This document shows, piece after piece, positions 52,787 through 62,700 of a DNA stretch of 64,000 bases (the first letter of the stretch is position 1; each line of letters starts with the position of its first letter). Both the position numbers and the translations under genes were made by a program. The stretch is from assembly GCA_012719135.1 (NCBI GenBank), contig JAAYAW010000060.1, positions 1 through 64,000 of the forward strand, read 5' to 3'. The notes under the pieces were generated by a model. It had not been told where the DNA came from, searched no databases, and worked only from the letters and a program-made list of their open reading frames with translations. This DNA comes from Chloroflexota bacterium (GTDB lineage Bacteria; Chloroflexota; Anaerolineae; UBA1429).

Positions 52787-53758
52787 GTGAACGACCTGCC
52801 AAGAGTGTCCCTGGGACACTGGCCCACCCCGGTACATGAGCTGGCACGGCTGAGCCGCGCCTTCGGCGGACCTCGCGTCTTTATCAAGCGCGATGACCTT
52901 TCCGGCCTCGCGTTGGGGGGGAACAAGACGCGCAAGCTAGAGTTCCTGATGGCTGATGCCATCTCCCGCAACGCCACCACGGTGATCACCACCGGGGCGA
53001 TCCAGTCCAATCATGCCTGCCAAACAGCGGCCGCTGCCGCGCGGTGCGGGCTGAGGTGTATTCTGGCCCTTGCGCCCGGCGCCCCTGAGAGGGCGCAAGG
53101 CAATCTCTTTCTGGACAGGCTCTTTGGTGCTCAGATCCGCTGGACTGGGGATCGCGACCCGGCGCAGGTGATGGAGGAGTTGTGCGCTGAAGAGAGATCC
53201 GCCGGGCGCGTACCCTACGTGATCCCTTACGGAGGGTCGAACGCCGTGGGCGCGGCGGCGTACTTTTATGCGATGCGAGAGTTTGCACGGCAGGCTCGGG
53301 AGCTGGATCTCGAGTTTGCGGATGTGGTGGTGGCCTCGAGCTCTGGCGGCACACAGGCGGGCCTGATCGCCGGAGCAGCATCTCTCCACTTGAACACCAA
53401 CGTGCAGGGGATCGCAATCTCCGATCCGGCACCCGTACTGGCTGAGCGACTGCACACGCTGGCCAATCTTACTCTGCAGCACCTGAACATACGGGCCGAA
53501 GTGCCCCCGGACGCTGTCCTGGTGAACGACGCCTACCTGGGCGCCGGGTACGCCCGCGTGGGCTCGGCGGAGAGAGAGGCGATCGAGACGCTTGCCCGCC
53601 TGGAGGGTCTCGTCGTCGATCCCGTCTATACCGGGCGCGCCCTGGCCGGCCTCATCGGGATGGTCAAAGAGAGGCACTGGAAGGCGAGCGACTCTGTCCT
53701 CTTCTGGCACACAGGCGGTACTGGCGCTCTCTTTGCCTACACGGAAGAGCTGCTCTAG
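52787..53758 (+). CDS. D-cysteine desulfhydrase / ACC deaminase family PLP enzyme
   Basis: 323 aa of the fold-type II PLP family that includes D-cysteine desulfhydrase and 1-aminocyclopropane-1-carboxylate deaminase. The PLP lysine is in LALGGNKTRKLEFL (about Lys47). TTGAIQSNHACQTAAAAARCGLRCILAL, the phosphate-binding SSGGTQAGLIAG and the C-terminal FWHTGGTGALFAY follow. The closer match by eye is to D-cysteine desulfhydrase, but substrate residues cannot be settled here. The GTG start has AAAGGAG. It is divergent from recA. Its stop overlaps the convergent glycosyltransferase stop in a shared CTAG. Confidence 0.88.
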   Translation: MNDLPRVSLGHWPTPVHELARLSRAFGGPRVFIKRDDLSGLALGGNKTRKLEFLMADAISRNATTVITTGAIQSNHACQTAAAAARCGLRCILALAPGAPERAQGNLFLDRLFGAQIRWTGDRDPAQVMEELCAEERSAGRVPYVIPYGGSNAVGAAAYFYAMREFARQARELDLEFADVVVASSSGGTQAGLIAGAASLHLNTNVQGIAISDPAPVLAERLHTLANLTLQHLNIRAEVPPDAVLVNDAYLGAGYARVGSAEREAIETLARLEGLVVDPVYTGRALAGLIGMVKERHWKASDSVLFWHTGGTGALFAYTEELL

Positions 53759-54978
53759 CCCATCTGCTCGGCGTAAACGTCGAGGATCCGTCGCCCCGAT
53801 AGAGCCCAGTCATACTCCGCTTGCGCTCTCTCGCGCAGCCGCAGGCCGAGTTCCCCGCGCGCAGGCTCGTCCAGGGTCATCTCGATCCGGCTCGCCAGAT
53901 CCTGCCAGTCTCCTCGGGCGGCATACACGCCCAATTCGCCGAGGTACTCGTGACTCACGGGGACATCGTAGGCAATTGTGGGAAGCCCCATCGCCATATA
54001 GTTGAGCAGCTTGCCCGCGCCCTCCGTGGATGACATCTTGGGCGATACAGCCACGTCACCGAGCGATAGCAGATCCGGCGCCTGCTCGTAGAGCACCTTG
54101 CCGGGAAAGGTGCAGTGTGCCGCGACGCCCAGCTCGTCCGCCATGTGACGATAGTGCTCGACGTTCGGGAACCCGGCGATGAGGAAGTGCAGATCGTCGC
54201 GGTGCGCGCAAAGCGCCGCCGCCGCGCGCAGCAGGTGATCGGTCCCTTGGTATTCGGCGAGCAATCCCAGGTAGACGACGATCTTGCGCCCTCCCGGGAT
54301 GCCCATATCCTCCCGCAGCTTCTCCCATCTCTCGTCTCTCGGCCGCGGCGCAAACACCTCGGTGTTCACGCAGTCCGGGATGTAGGCAACCCGTTCTGGC
54401 TTGCACCCAAAGTCGCTGCATAGCAGGTCCGCATTCAGCGCCGTGCTGGTGAGTATCCGGGGCGCGCTCCGCACAATCATCTGCTCGAGGCGACGAAACA
54501 GCCTGTGCGCCGGCCCGCCGCGGCGGAGAAAATGATGGTCCACCATCTCTCCCGTCAGGCTGCCCTGCAGGTCGCATACCAGCGGCCGCGAGTAGAGCCG
54601 CGAGAGAACCAGGCCGATCAGTGCCCCCTCATGTATATGCCCGTGTACGATGTCCGGGCGTACCCGGTGCATGTTTCGAAGAGCGCTTAGCCCCAACAGC
54701 ACGTCCATGGCGATCTTGTGTCGCGACGAACCCACCTCATAGTCCACGCGCCAGGGCACCCCTCGGGACCGGCGTATGTCCAGGCCGTCCACATCCCGCC
54801 CCATCCTGTAGGTGCAGATCGTGACCTCGTGCCCAACTGATCTCAGGTAGCGGGCTTCTTCGAGGATGCGGACATGGCAGCCGTAATCGGCAAAGAAAGA
54901 GGTGGGCGCGATCATCAAGATCCGGAGCGGGCGCTCCGGCTTGTCAATCTCCGTCTGATCCTGCAACGTGCTCTGCAT
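53755..54978 (-). CDS. Glycosyltransferase family 4 protein
   Basis: 407 aa. GT-B fold: the N-terminal domain starts RILMIAPTSFFADYGCHVRILEEARYLRSVGHEVTICTY, with VHGHIHEGALIGLVLSRL. The C-terminal domain has VYLGLLAEYQGTDHLLRAAA and SSTEGAGKLLNYMAMGLPTIAYDV. In the usual E-x7-E donor motif the second Glu is Tyr here (EGAGKLLNY). No signal peptide or membrane helix is seen. It starts 16 bp after the GT2 gene, so both probably build the same surface glycan or glycolipid. Confidence 0.88.
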   Translation of the reverse strand: MQSTLQDQTEIDKPERPLRILMIAPTSFFADYGCHVRILEEARYLRSVGHEVTICTYRMGRDVDGLDIRRSRGVPWRVDYEVGSSRHKIAMDVLLGLSALRNMHRVRPDIVHGHIHEGALIGLVLSRLYSRPLVCDLQGSLTGEMVDHHFLRRGGPAHRLFRRLEQMIVRSAPRILTSTALNADLLCSDFGCKPERVAYIPDCVNTEVFAPRPRDERWEKLREDMGIPGGRKIVVYLGLLAEYQGTDHLLRAAAALCAHRDDLHFLIAGFPNVEHYRHMADELGVAAHCTFPGKVLYEQAPDLLSLGDVAVSPKMSSTEGAGKLLNYMAMGLPTIAYDVPVSHEYLGELGVYAARGDWQDLASRIEMTLDEPARGELGLRLRERAQAEYDWALSGRRILDVYAEQMG

Positions 54979-54994
54979 GGTCCAGGGAGTACTC

Positions 54995-55714
54995 CTATAC
55001 GACCCGGGCGCTCTGCCGCAGGCGCGAGCGCAGGCGAATGAGCTCGCGAAACGCGCGCAGGATGACCGCCGGCCTCGCCCCGGTCTGGCTGCCCGCCACC
55101 CTCGGATGGTGGCTCACGGGAAGCTCAACGACGCGGAACCCGGCCCGGCGAGCGCACACGAGAAACTCGGCACTAAACGTGGCCCCTCTGGATTCCACGG
55201 CGATCGTCTCGATGACCTCTCTCCGAAAGAGCTTGTAGGCGCAATCGACGTCGCGCGCAGTGTAGCCAAACAGCAGATTGACCAGCCAGCTCCAACCGTG
55301 CCCGAACACCCGCCGAAACCACGGGTCACTGCGAGATTTCCGGTAACCGATAACGAGGTCCGCCTCCGCGATCCTGGCGATAAACCCCGGCAACTCCTCA
55401 AAGGTGAACTGCAGATCGGAATCGGTAAAGAACACCAGGGCCTTGGTCGCCGCCCACACGCCATCATAGACGGCGGCGCCGTACCCCTGATTCACCTCAT
55501 GCCGGATCAAGCGCACCCCGGGGTCCTCGGCGGCAATCCGCGCGACCACGTCGGCGGTCCCATCGCGGCTGCCATCGTCCACAACGATGATCTCGAGATC
55601 ATCCACCAGGGGGCCCACCTGATCGCGCACCCGGTCGATCATCGCCCCGATGTTGTGTTCCTCGTTGTACGCCGGCAGGCTGACCGTCAGGCTCGCAGTC
55701 GTGGCCTTGCCCAT
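54995..55714 (-). CDS. Glycosyltransferase family 2 protein (dolichyl-P-mannose synthase-like)
   Basis: 239 aa from MGKATTASLTVSLPAYNEE, with AAGGGGG upstream; the track start is a TTG with no site. GT-A features are LPAYNEEHNIG, IIVVDDGSRDGTADV and the metal-binding FFTDSDLQF. GYGAAVYDGVWAATKA and DCAYKLFRREV are typical of polyprenyl-phosphate glycosyltransferases. No C-terminal membrane helices are present, so it is likely peripheral. It follows the HD gene and precedes the GT4 gene. Confidence 0.9.
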   Translation of the reverse strand: MGKATTASLTVSLPAYNEEHNIGAMIDRVRDQVGPLVDDLEIIVVDDGSRDGTADVVARIAAEDPGVRLIRHEVNQGYGAAVYDGVWAATKALVFFTDSDLQFTFEELPGFIARIAEADLVIGYRKSRSDPWFRRVFGHGWSWLVNLLFGYTARDVDCAYKLFRREVIETIAVESRGATFSAEFLVCARRAGFRVVELPVSHHPRVAGSQTGARPAVILRAFRELIRLRSRLRQSARVV

Positions 55715-55776
55715 GGATGCCCCCTTGTGCCGTTGCTTGTCATACCCGTCATGCGGTGATCCGGTCTCCGCCGCGC

Positions 55777-56301
55777 TCAACTGGCGTCGTCGGCCGCCCG
55801 GATCAGCTTTAGCTCCTCGAGAAGCGTGTGATCTGGAAGCAGGTCCGGGGGAGTGTCATGCCAGCGGACCAATCCCACGACGCGAGGAGAACAGCCCGCC
55901 TCCTGACATAGCCGCGCGCCATGCTCGGCGTGGTGCATGAGCACGTGCAGCGGATAGGTCGGCCGGGCCGGATCCGGTGAAGGCACTCGCCCAAGCAGCC
56001 CAGCCGCGCGCAAAAGCACCGCCAGGGTGCGCCACCACAGGCCGAGCGGCGCCACTGTCTTGCCCACGTCGTGCAACAGGGCCGCCTCTTCCACCTCAGG
56101 CGACGGGTTCCCAAGCGCCCTGACGTGTGCCAGCACCCTCAGCGCATGGGCCTGATCTCCAGCGCTCAACCCCTCGAACAGTGCCCAGCTCTCGGCACTC
56201 AAGACCTCCCGCGCGGCTGCCGTGTTTACCCCTCCGCGCCGCAGTCTTGCGCCGAGGTGCGCAACCCCCTGCCAAATCCGGTAGCACCAGCGCTCCTTCA
56301 T
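55777..56301 (-). CDS. HD-domain phosphohydrolase-like protein
   Basis: 174 aa. HD superfamily residues are H in DQAHALRVLAHV, HD in ALLHDVGKTVAP (about residues 77-78), the pair in LMHHAEHG, and D in VRWHDTPPDLL. Metal-dependent phosphohydrolase activity is likely; the substrate is unknown. The protein is small, with only the HD core. It heads a three-gene minus-strand group with two glycosyltransferases, 57 bp after the M50 peptidase gene. Confidence 0.8.
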   Translation of the reverse strand: MKERWCYRIWQGVAHLGARLRRGGVNTAAAREVLSAESWALFEGLSAGDQAHALRVLAHVRALGNPSPEVEEAALLHDVGKTVAPLGLWWRTLAVLLRAAGLLGRVPSPDPARPTYPLHVLMHHAEHGARLCQEAGCSPRVVGLVRWHDTPPDLLPDHTLLEELKLIRAADDAS

Positions 56302-56358
56302 CGGGTGTTATGCGGGGTCGAACAGAGCGTGGCCAATCCCCGTGTGCCCATTTGGCAA

Positions 56359-57117
56359 CTAGTAGCCCATCAGCAACCCGAACAGTCCATAGGCGGGCGC
56401 CCCAACTAAGCGATCCAGCAGGCCAAACCCGGTGAGTTGCGTGATGAGTATCACACCAAACAACAGCATCCAGCCGTAACGATACAGCCCCTCCATAGCG
56501 CCCACCAGATCATTCGCCCAACGGCTGCGCACAAGAGAGAACAGCGCGATCAACACGGCGTAGCCATCCAGTGGCGGGAGAGGAAGCAGATTGAAGCAGG
56601 CGATCACCAGGTTCAACAGCACGAGATACTCGAGCACCAGCAGCGCGATCAGCGGAAGTCCGGACCATCCGCCGATCAGCCGGCTGAGAAGGGCAACAAC
56701 CGCCGCAAGCAGGATGTTCGCCGCTGGACCCACCAGCGAGACGATGCCATTTCCCACGCGAGGACCGTAGCGGAGACGGTATGGCGCCACGGGCACCGGC
56801 TTGCCCCAGCCGAGGCCAAACCCCGTGATCGTCGTGATGAGCATCATCACGCTTCCAAAAGGGTCCAGATGTGCCAGCGGATTGAGAGTGACTCGGCCCG
56901 CAACCGCGGCCGTATGATCGCCGAGCATCTTGGCTGCCCAGGCGTGGCTGCATTCGTGAACCGTGATGGCCGCGACGAGCGCCACAAGCATCACGAGAAT
57001 CCGCACAACGGAGCCCGTCTGCAGGAAGACCAGAGCAACAAGAATCAGCAGGACAAAGATCCAAAAGCCCTTATCCCGGCCAAATCGCCCCAGGTTGATC
57101 TTTCGCAGTGTTTCCAT
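56359..57117 (-). CDS. M50 (site-2 protease-like) membrane metallopeptidase
   Basis: 252 aa with about six membrane helices. The zinc motif HECSH (H54-E55-x-x-H58) is in helix 2, and the third ligand is in NLLPLPPLDGY. The pattern GRVTLNPLAHLDPFGS places it in the short YwhC/S2P group without PDZ or CBS domains. It cleaves substrates within the membrane; none is known here. The message appears leaderless: the -10 TATAAT ends eight bases before the ATG, and there is no ribosome-binding site. Confidence 0.92.
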   Translation of the reverse strand: METLRKINLGRFGRDKGFWIFVLLILVALVFLQTGSVVRILVMLVALVAAITVHECSHAWAAKMLGDHTAAVAGRVTLNPLAHLDPFGSVMMLITTITGFGLGWGKPVPVAPYRLRYGPRVGNGIVSLVGPAANILLAAVVALLSRLIGGWSGLPLIALLVLEYLVLLNLVIACFNLLPLPPLDGYAVLIALFSLVRSRWANDLVGAMEGLYRYGWMLLFGVILITQLTGFGLLDRLVGAPAYGLFGLLMGY

Positions 57118-57124
57118 GCGTGCG

Positions 57125-57130
57125 ATTATA
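57125..57130 (-). promoter_or_regulatory. -10 box of the M50 gene, likely leaderless
   Basis: A perfect TATAAT on the minus strand ends seven bases from the ATG, so transcription should begin at or next to the start codon. No good -35 was found at 16-18 bp. Confidence 0.6.
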
Positions 57131-57209
57131 CCACATCGGCGCTGGGTGGCAGATCCGGATTCGTCAGGGTGAATGCAGCCTTCGACAGCCGCAGCCCGCC
57201 AGAGCCGTC

Positions 57210-57238
57210 TTGTGGGCTGCCAGCCCTCACGCTATAAT
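57210..57238 (+). promoter_or_regulatory. Promoter of the alkaline phosphatase-superfamily gene (TTGTGG-17-TATAAT)
   Basis: A perfect TATAAT is preceded at 17 bp by TTGTGG. It is divergent from the M50 gene, with a leader of about 80 nt that lacks an evident ribosome-binding site before the ATG at 57325. Confidence 0.65.
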
Positions 57239-57324
57239 CGCAGCGTCGGGCGCAGGATTTCAGCCTTCTCCGAAACAAGAGCACCCTTCACCAACCGCTG
57301 AACACGCTCACCGACACCACCTCG

Positions 57325-59064
57325 ATGAAACAAGTCCTCCGAAGCCTGGCCAGAGCACTAGATCCAGTGCTGGAGCTGCTCGCCGCACTCCTCGGCACGT
57401 ACTACTCTGCCAAGTACGCACTGATCTCCCAACGGCTGGCCCGTCCCGCCGTCTCTGATGATGGGCGGCGTGGCTTTATCATCATCCAGATCGACGGGCT
57501 CTCCTATGATCACCTGCGCGCTGCGATGCAGGCTGGCTATGCGCCGCATCTTCGCCGGCTCGTTGAACGCCGCGAGATGCACCTGCATCCGTGGAAGCCC
57601 GGCATCCCGGGAACCACCCCTGCATCACAGGCTGGCATCATGTTCGGCGATAGCGATCCGATCCCGGCCTACCGCTGGTACGATAAAGAGACCGGGCAGG
57701 CCCACGTCTGCTCCGACCCGAGCGTTGCCCAGGCGATTCAGCAGGATCTTGCGAGCCGGAACCGCGGAATCCTCTCGGGCGGATCGAGCTACATGAACAT
57801 GTTCGATGGCGACGCCGCCCTGGCGCTGTACACCCTGGGCGCCTTTGGGCGCAGCCGCTTCTTTGAAGGCCTACGGGGGCTTGGCTTTCTCGTGCTGTTC
57901 GCACTCAACCCTTTCCGCAGCGCGTCACTGGCCGGGCTGGCGCTGTGGGAGTACCTGACTGATCTTTTCCAGCGCATAAGCGCCGCAATCCGCCGCTCAA
58001 CGCCCCGCCCTCTCAGCCGGATGTTCCCATTCCTGCGGGTGATGTCCAGCGTTGTCATGCGCGAGATTCAGACCTTTTCTGTCACGCTCGACCTCTTTCG
58101 CGGCGTCCCGGCGATCTACACCACCTATTATGGGTTTGACGAAGTCGCGCACCATTACGGGCCGCTCTCCAAGCCCGCCATGCGCGCTCTGCGCGCCATA
58201 GACAGCCGCGTCCGCACCATAGACCGGTTCCGCCGCATGGATCATGTCCGACCCTATGACCTATACGTGCTCTCAGACCATGGCATGACAGAAGATGTTC
58301 CCTTTGCTGCCGAGTATGGGCGGACGCTGGGCGAGGTGGTGCACGAACTGGTGGGCCGCAGCGCCGCCCTGCGTGAGATCTACTCGGCGCAGCAGCCAGC
58401 AAACCTTACCGCCGTCTATGTGCAGCAAGAGCTCGAAGCCATCGAAGCCGGCTTCAGCCCTCCCTTTTCACGCATACCACACTACCTGGCGAGCTATGTC
58501 GAACGCCACCTGCCCACCGATCTCGAGAGCGCCAGAGCAGAGCCTGCTGCTCCGAGCGATGTGGTGATCAGCAGTTCGGGATCGCTCTCGCACATCTATC
58601 TGTGCGCGCGCCCGGAGCAGCTGCAATTGAGCGATATCGGCGCACTCTACCCCATGCTGGTGAGCTCCATACTGTCTCACCCCGGGATATGGCTCGTGAT
58701 CGGCCGCGACAACGGGCGTACCGTGATTCTCTCCAAAGAGGGCGTACTATCCGTGGGTGATGACACTCACCTCGAAGGGCAAAACCCCTTGGACAAGATA
58801 GCCTACGGCGCGTGGGCACAGAGGCAGATCTCCCGCCTGGCATCCCTGCCGAACTCGGGAGACTTGATCCTCATCGGACGCTACGATCCAGAGACACAGC
58901 GGGTCTGTTGCTTTGAGAACCAGTGGGCCTGCCACGGAGGCCTGGGGGGGCCGCAGGATATGGCCCTGCTGATGACCGAGCCACACATCCTGTGGCCACT
59001 GGCTGCCGTTGAGCGGGCCTCCGGTATTTACCATCTCTTTACTCAGCAGTACGGCATGGCATGA
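57325..59064 (+). CDS. Alkaline phosphatase-superfamily phosphodiesterase-like protein
   Basis: 579 aa. Metal-site motifs in order are IIIQIDGLSYDHL (Asp57), GIPGTTPASQAG (Thr nucleophile, about 97-98), YYGFDEVAHHYGPLS (Asp and His), LSDHGMTEDVPF (Asp-His) and ENQWACHGG (last His). This is the nucleotide pyrophosphatase/phosphodiesterase pattern. The Thr position rules out a formylglycine sulfatase. The N-terminus has a weak amphipathic or membrane segment, and around residues 185-215 a hydrophobic stretch (FLVLFALNPF) may insert in the membrane. The substrate could be a phospholipid or cell-wall phosphodiester; this is inference. Confidence 0.82.
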   Translation: MKQVLRSLARALDPVLELLAALLGTYYSAKYALISQRLARPAVSDDGRRGFIIIQIDGLSYDHLRAAMQAGYAPHLRRLVERREMHLHPWKPGIPGTTPASQAGIMFGDSDPIPAYRWYDKETGQAHVCSDPSVAQAIQQDLASRNRGILSGGSSYMNMFDGDAALALYTLGAFGRSRFFEGLRGLGFLVLFALNPFRSASLAGLALWEYLTDLFQRISAAIRRSTPRPLSRMFPFLRVMSSVVMREIQTFSVTLDLFRGVPAIYTTYYGFDEVAHHYGPLSKPAMRALRAIDSRVRTIDRFRRMDHVRPYDLYVLSDHGMTEDVPFAAEYGRTLGEVVHELVGRSAALREIYSAQQPANLTAVYVQQELEAIEAGFSPPFSRIPHYLASYVERHLPTDLESARAEPAAPSDVVISSSGSLSHIYLCARPEQLQLSDIGALYPMLVSSILSHPGIWLVIGRDNGRTVILSKEGVLSVGDDTHLEGQNPLDKIAYGAWAQRQISRLASLPNSGDLILIGRYDPETQRVCCFENQWACHGGLGGPQDMALLMTEPHILWPLAAVERASGIYHLFTQQYGMA

Positions 59065-59103
59065 TACAGTGCGCTGGAGAAGCACAGTGCATGATCCGTT
59101 GAT

Positions 59104-59775
59104 ATGCTTGCTCCGCTGATTGGCCATCGATGGGACCTGCCTGCCTCCGAGGCGATCGCCTTGCAGCATCAGTTGGCAAGGCAACTGGTGCTCGTCTCAA
59201 GCGACGTGGACATCGATCTGGTGGCAGGCATCGACGTCTCGATCCTTGGAAGCCTCGCCCACGCCGCCGTCGTTGTCATGCGGTACTCTGACCTAGCGTG
59301 TATCGAGCAGCATACCGCCCAAAGACCCGTGGCCTATCCCTATGTGCCCGGTCTCCTCACCTTCAGGGAGGCGCCCGTAGTGCTTGATGCCCTGGCCCGA
59401 CTGACCACCTTTCCCGATATACTGCTCTTTGACGGACAGGGATTTGCGCACCCGCGCAGGCTCGGCCTGGCGAGCCATCTGGGCCTGCTGCTCGATCGCC
59501 CATCGATCGGGTGCGCCAAGTCCCGTCTGTGCGGTACCTTTGACGAGCCTTCGCCCGAGAGAGGCTCCTGGAGCCCGCTCAAGGATCAGGATGAAGTCGT
59601 CGGCGCCGTGGTCCGAACACGCACCGGGGTACGGCCGGTGTTCGTATCCGCCGGGCATCGTATGAGTCTGGAACAGGCCACATCCGTAGTCCTTGGCACT
59701 TGCCGCGGCTTTCGCTTGCCCGAGCCGGCCCGCCACGCCCACAGGATGTCTACGTCATGGGTGTTCAGCCAATGA
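59104..59775 (+). CDS. nfi: Endonuclease V
   Basis: Cleaves DNA or RNA next to deoxyinosine or inosine, 223 aa. Family motifs are VAGIDVS (Asp44 metal ligand), YVPGLLTFREAPVVLDAL (the conserved P-Y-x-P-G-x-L-x-F-R-E), DGQGFAHPRRLGLASHLGLLLDRPSIGCAKSRL and the C-terminal PVFVSAGHRMSLEQA. All catalytic positions appear intact. The ATG lacks a clear ribosome-binding site. Its stop overlaps the start of the SpoIID-PGRP gene (ATGA), so the two are translationally coupled although functionally unrelated. Confidence 0.94.
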   Translation: MLAPLIGHRWDLPASEAIALQHQLARQLVLVSSDVDIDLVAGIDVSILGSLAHAAVVVMRYSDLACIEQHTAQRPVAYPYVPGLLTFREAPVVLDALARLTTFPDILLFDGQGFAHPRRLGLASHLGLLLDRPSIGCAKSRLCGTFDEPSPERGSWSPLKDQDEVVGAVVRTRTGVRPVFVSAGHRMSLEQATSVVLGTCRGFRLPEPARHAHRMSTSWVFSQ

Positions 59776-62700
59776 AGCGATCCACCGTTGTTCGCGCGCT
59801 TGTGGGCTGCCTGGCAATCGCGATGCTCCTCGGGGCCGCGACCCTGCCAGTGCGCTCGGATTCCAGCCACGCCGGTGTCGCCGGGCGCGTCTTTCACATC
59901 GTGACCGGGGAGCCTGTGCCCGGCGCCGTGATCTCCGTCAGTGACAGCCTATCCTATTCCGATGAGCAGGGCTGGTACGCACTCCCTCTGCCCGCCGGCC
60001 GGTACACTGTGGAGGCGCGTGCCGCAGGTTACCTCAGCATGTCAGAAACCCTGGTTCGCGTCTCCGAGAACCTCACAGAGGTCAACTTTGCCATGCTCCC
60101 GGCCAAAGCCGATGATGAGATGCAGGCGATGGTGGAATCGCGGCTCCAACTCTACGAACAGACCATCCCCGTAGAGGTGGAAATCGCCGCTCAGTCCGGT
60201 GAGATGCTCTCCTCGGGCGTCACAGAGGTTCCCGCCACCATTCGCCTCCTCGTGCGCGAGGACCCTGCCATCATCGATAGCCCCCCGGTGGAGGTCATCA
60301 CCCTCGATTTCGAAGAGTACCTCAAGGGCGTGGTGCCTTACGAGATGTCGCCCACATGGCCTGAGGAAGCCCTCAAGGCGCAGGCCGTGGCGGCACGCAG
60401 CTATGCCGCAGCCAACCTCAACAAGCACGCCTCAGAGAACGCCGACGTCTGCAGTTCGGTCCATTGCCAGGTCTGGCGGCCGACCCACTATGCGACCACC
60501 GACGCCGCCGTCGAGGCCACCCGGGGCGTAGCCGCAACCTACACGGGCTCGATCATCTATGCTTTCTTCCATGGCCATTGCGATGGTCACACCCGTAACA
60601 GCGAGGATGTGTGGTCGGCGGCGTTGCCCTATTGCCGTTCGGTGCCCTGCTCCTGTGGCTCTACCTCTCTCTACGGTCACGGCGTAGGGATGTGCCAGGT
60701 CGGCGCTCGCGCCATGGCCAACGCCGGCGCGACCTACAGCGACATCATCCGGCACTATTACACCGGGGTGAGTCTGCTCGGCGAGCCATCGAGCGAGATC
60801 AGTGAGGCAGCGGTGCAACCCTCCTCGGGCTCTGTGAGTACCGAGTTCGCCTTTAGCGCGCGCTTGGTTGGGAGTCCCGCTGTGCCCCCTGCCGTCGCCA
60901 ACGTCATCATCGATGGCCATGCCCATGCCATGGTCCGGCAGAGCGGCGATCCATCCTCAGGGTGGCTCTATGTCTACACCTCCCGGCTGTCAGCCGGGGC
61001 GCACAGCTATCGTTTCGAGTTTGACGATGGGTTCGCGCGCGTATCCGCATGGCCCGCCTCTGGAACCATGGCTGGGCCTCAGGTCACCCCCGAATCGCCG
61101 GAACCGGACCCGGTTCCGATGCTGGAGGGCAGCATCAGCGCCTCCACAGCGCAGGACTGGGCCGGAGGCGTAATGGACGGGATCCAGTCGGTTACCGCCG
61201 ACAAGGATGTCCTCGCGCTGGCCAGCGGCCGCTCCTCTGGCACCTACACCTCGCCCATCCTGAGAGCAGGCTCTCCCTTTGTCGCTTACGGCGCGCTATG
61301 GTACACCGATCTGCCGCTGCCGGCTCTCGTGACAATGGAAACACGCGCCAGCCAGGACGGCGTGAGCTGGTCCCCCTGGCATACCGAGGCCGGCGAGGAC
61401 TATGTTCCAGGAAACAGACGGCTGCAGAGCGCAGCGCTCGTCTTTGGAGAGGCTCAGTATCTCCAGTACCGCGTCACCCTGAGAACCGGCCAGGACGGGC
61501 TCGCCCCCTCTGTGCGCAACATACGGCTGTCCTTCATCGACTCGCGCTCTGGCCCTTCTGCTTCGGCGATGGTCCCCGAACCAACCGCCCTGTCAGTGCC
61601 CCCGACCGTGATCTCCCGTGCCGCCTGGGGAGCGAATGAGAGCTGGATGACGTGGGCTCCCGAGTATCGCACGATACGCGCGATGATCATGCACCACACC
61701 GTCACCGATGACGGCGGCGTTGATCCAGCCGCGATCGTCCGGGCGATCTACTGGTATCATGCTGTGGAACGCGGCTGGGGAGATATCGGCTACAACTATC
61801 TCGTCGATCACGACGGCCGCATCTATGAGGGACGTTACGGAGGCCCCGGTGTCGTCGGTCATCATGCTGGCGATCCGTACAACTATGGCAGCGTTGGCAT
61901 CAGCCTGATCGGCAACTTTGAGGAGAACCCGGTGCCCCCCGCCATGTACGAGGGTGTGCTTTCGCTACTGGCCTACCAGTGCAGTACCCACAGCGTCAAT
62001 CCGGTTGGCGAGACCTATCTGATCGACCGTACAGTCCCGACGATCCTGGGGCACCGTGACGTGGCCGCAACGGCTTGCCCTGGAGCCTACGCTTATGCCC
62101 TCCTGCCCGCGATACGTGTCGAAACGCTGGCTCGGATGTACCCGGATCCCCCGCAACTTCTCTGGGCCGAGCCCGTGTCCGGGCAAGTTGTCCGAGGTGT
62201 CGTCACGCCGGTATTCACGACGCAGGGTTCGATCACCCGGATGTCCTACTATGTCGACGGAGCGCTGAGTGCCCGGCGGAGCGAGGAGTTCGTCTGGAAG
62301 TGGAACAGCACCCTGTACGCGGACGGCCCACACACCCTCCGCGTCGTCGTGGAGAACGGCGGCGGTTCGGATGAGGTTTCGGTGAGCCTGACGGTCGACA
62401 ATACCGCGCCACTGACAGCGGTCTCCGCTCCTCTGTGGACCGCCGCGTCCGAGTTTGCCGTGACCCTATCCGGCGGGGATGCCAGCGCCGTGGCCTTTAG
62501 CCCGGGGTGGGCCTGGGAAGGAGAATCGCTGTACCACCAGACGGGCGTCTACGCGGCCGATCCATCGGCATCCCAGGGCGGTGCCTGGCTTGGTCGCGGC
62601 GGCGTAGATGGCGGAGGCGCCTGGTACGGCCCCTACACCTGCGTCTTGCCGCAGGGCGAATACCAGGTGGTCTACAGCCTGCGAACGGACGCCCCCGGCG

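Noticed and set aside
57325-59064. Possible formylglycine sulfatase as the maturase substrate
   Set aside because: The nucleophile motif is T-T-P-A-S and not C/S-x-P-x-R, so it fits phosphodiesterases and cannot be converted to formylglycine.
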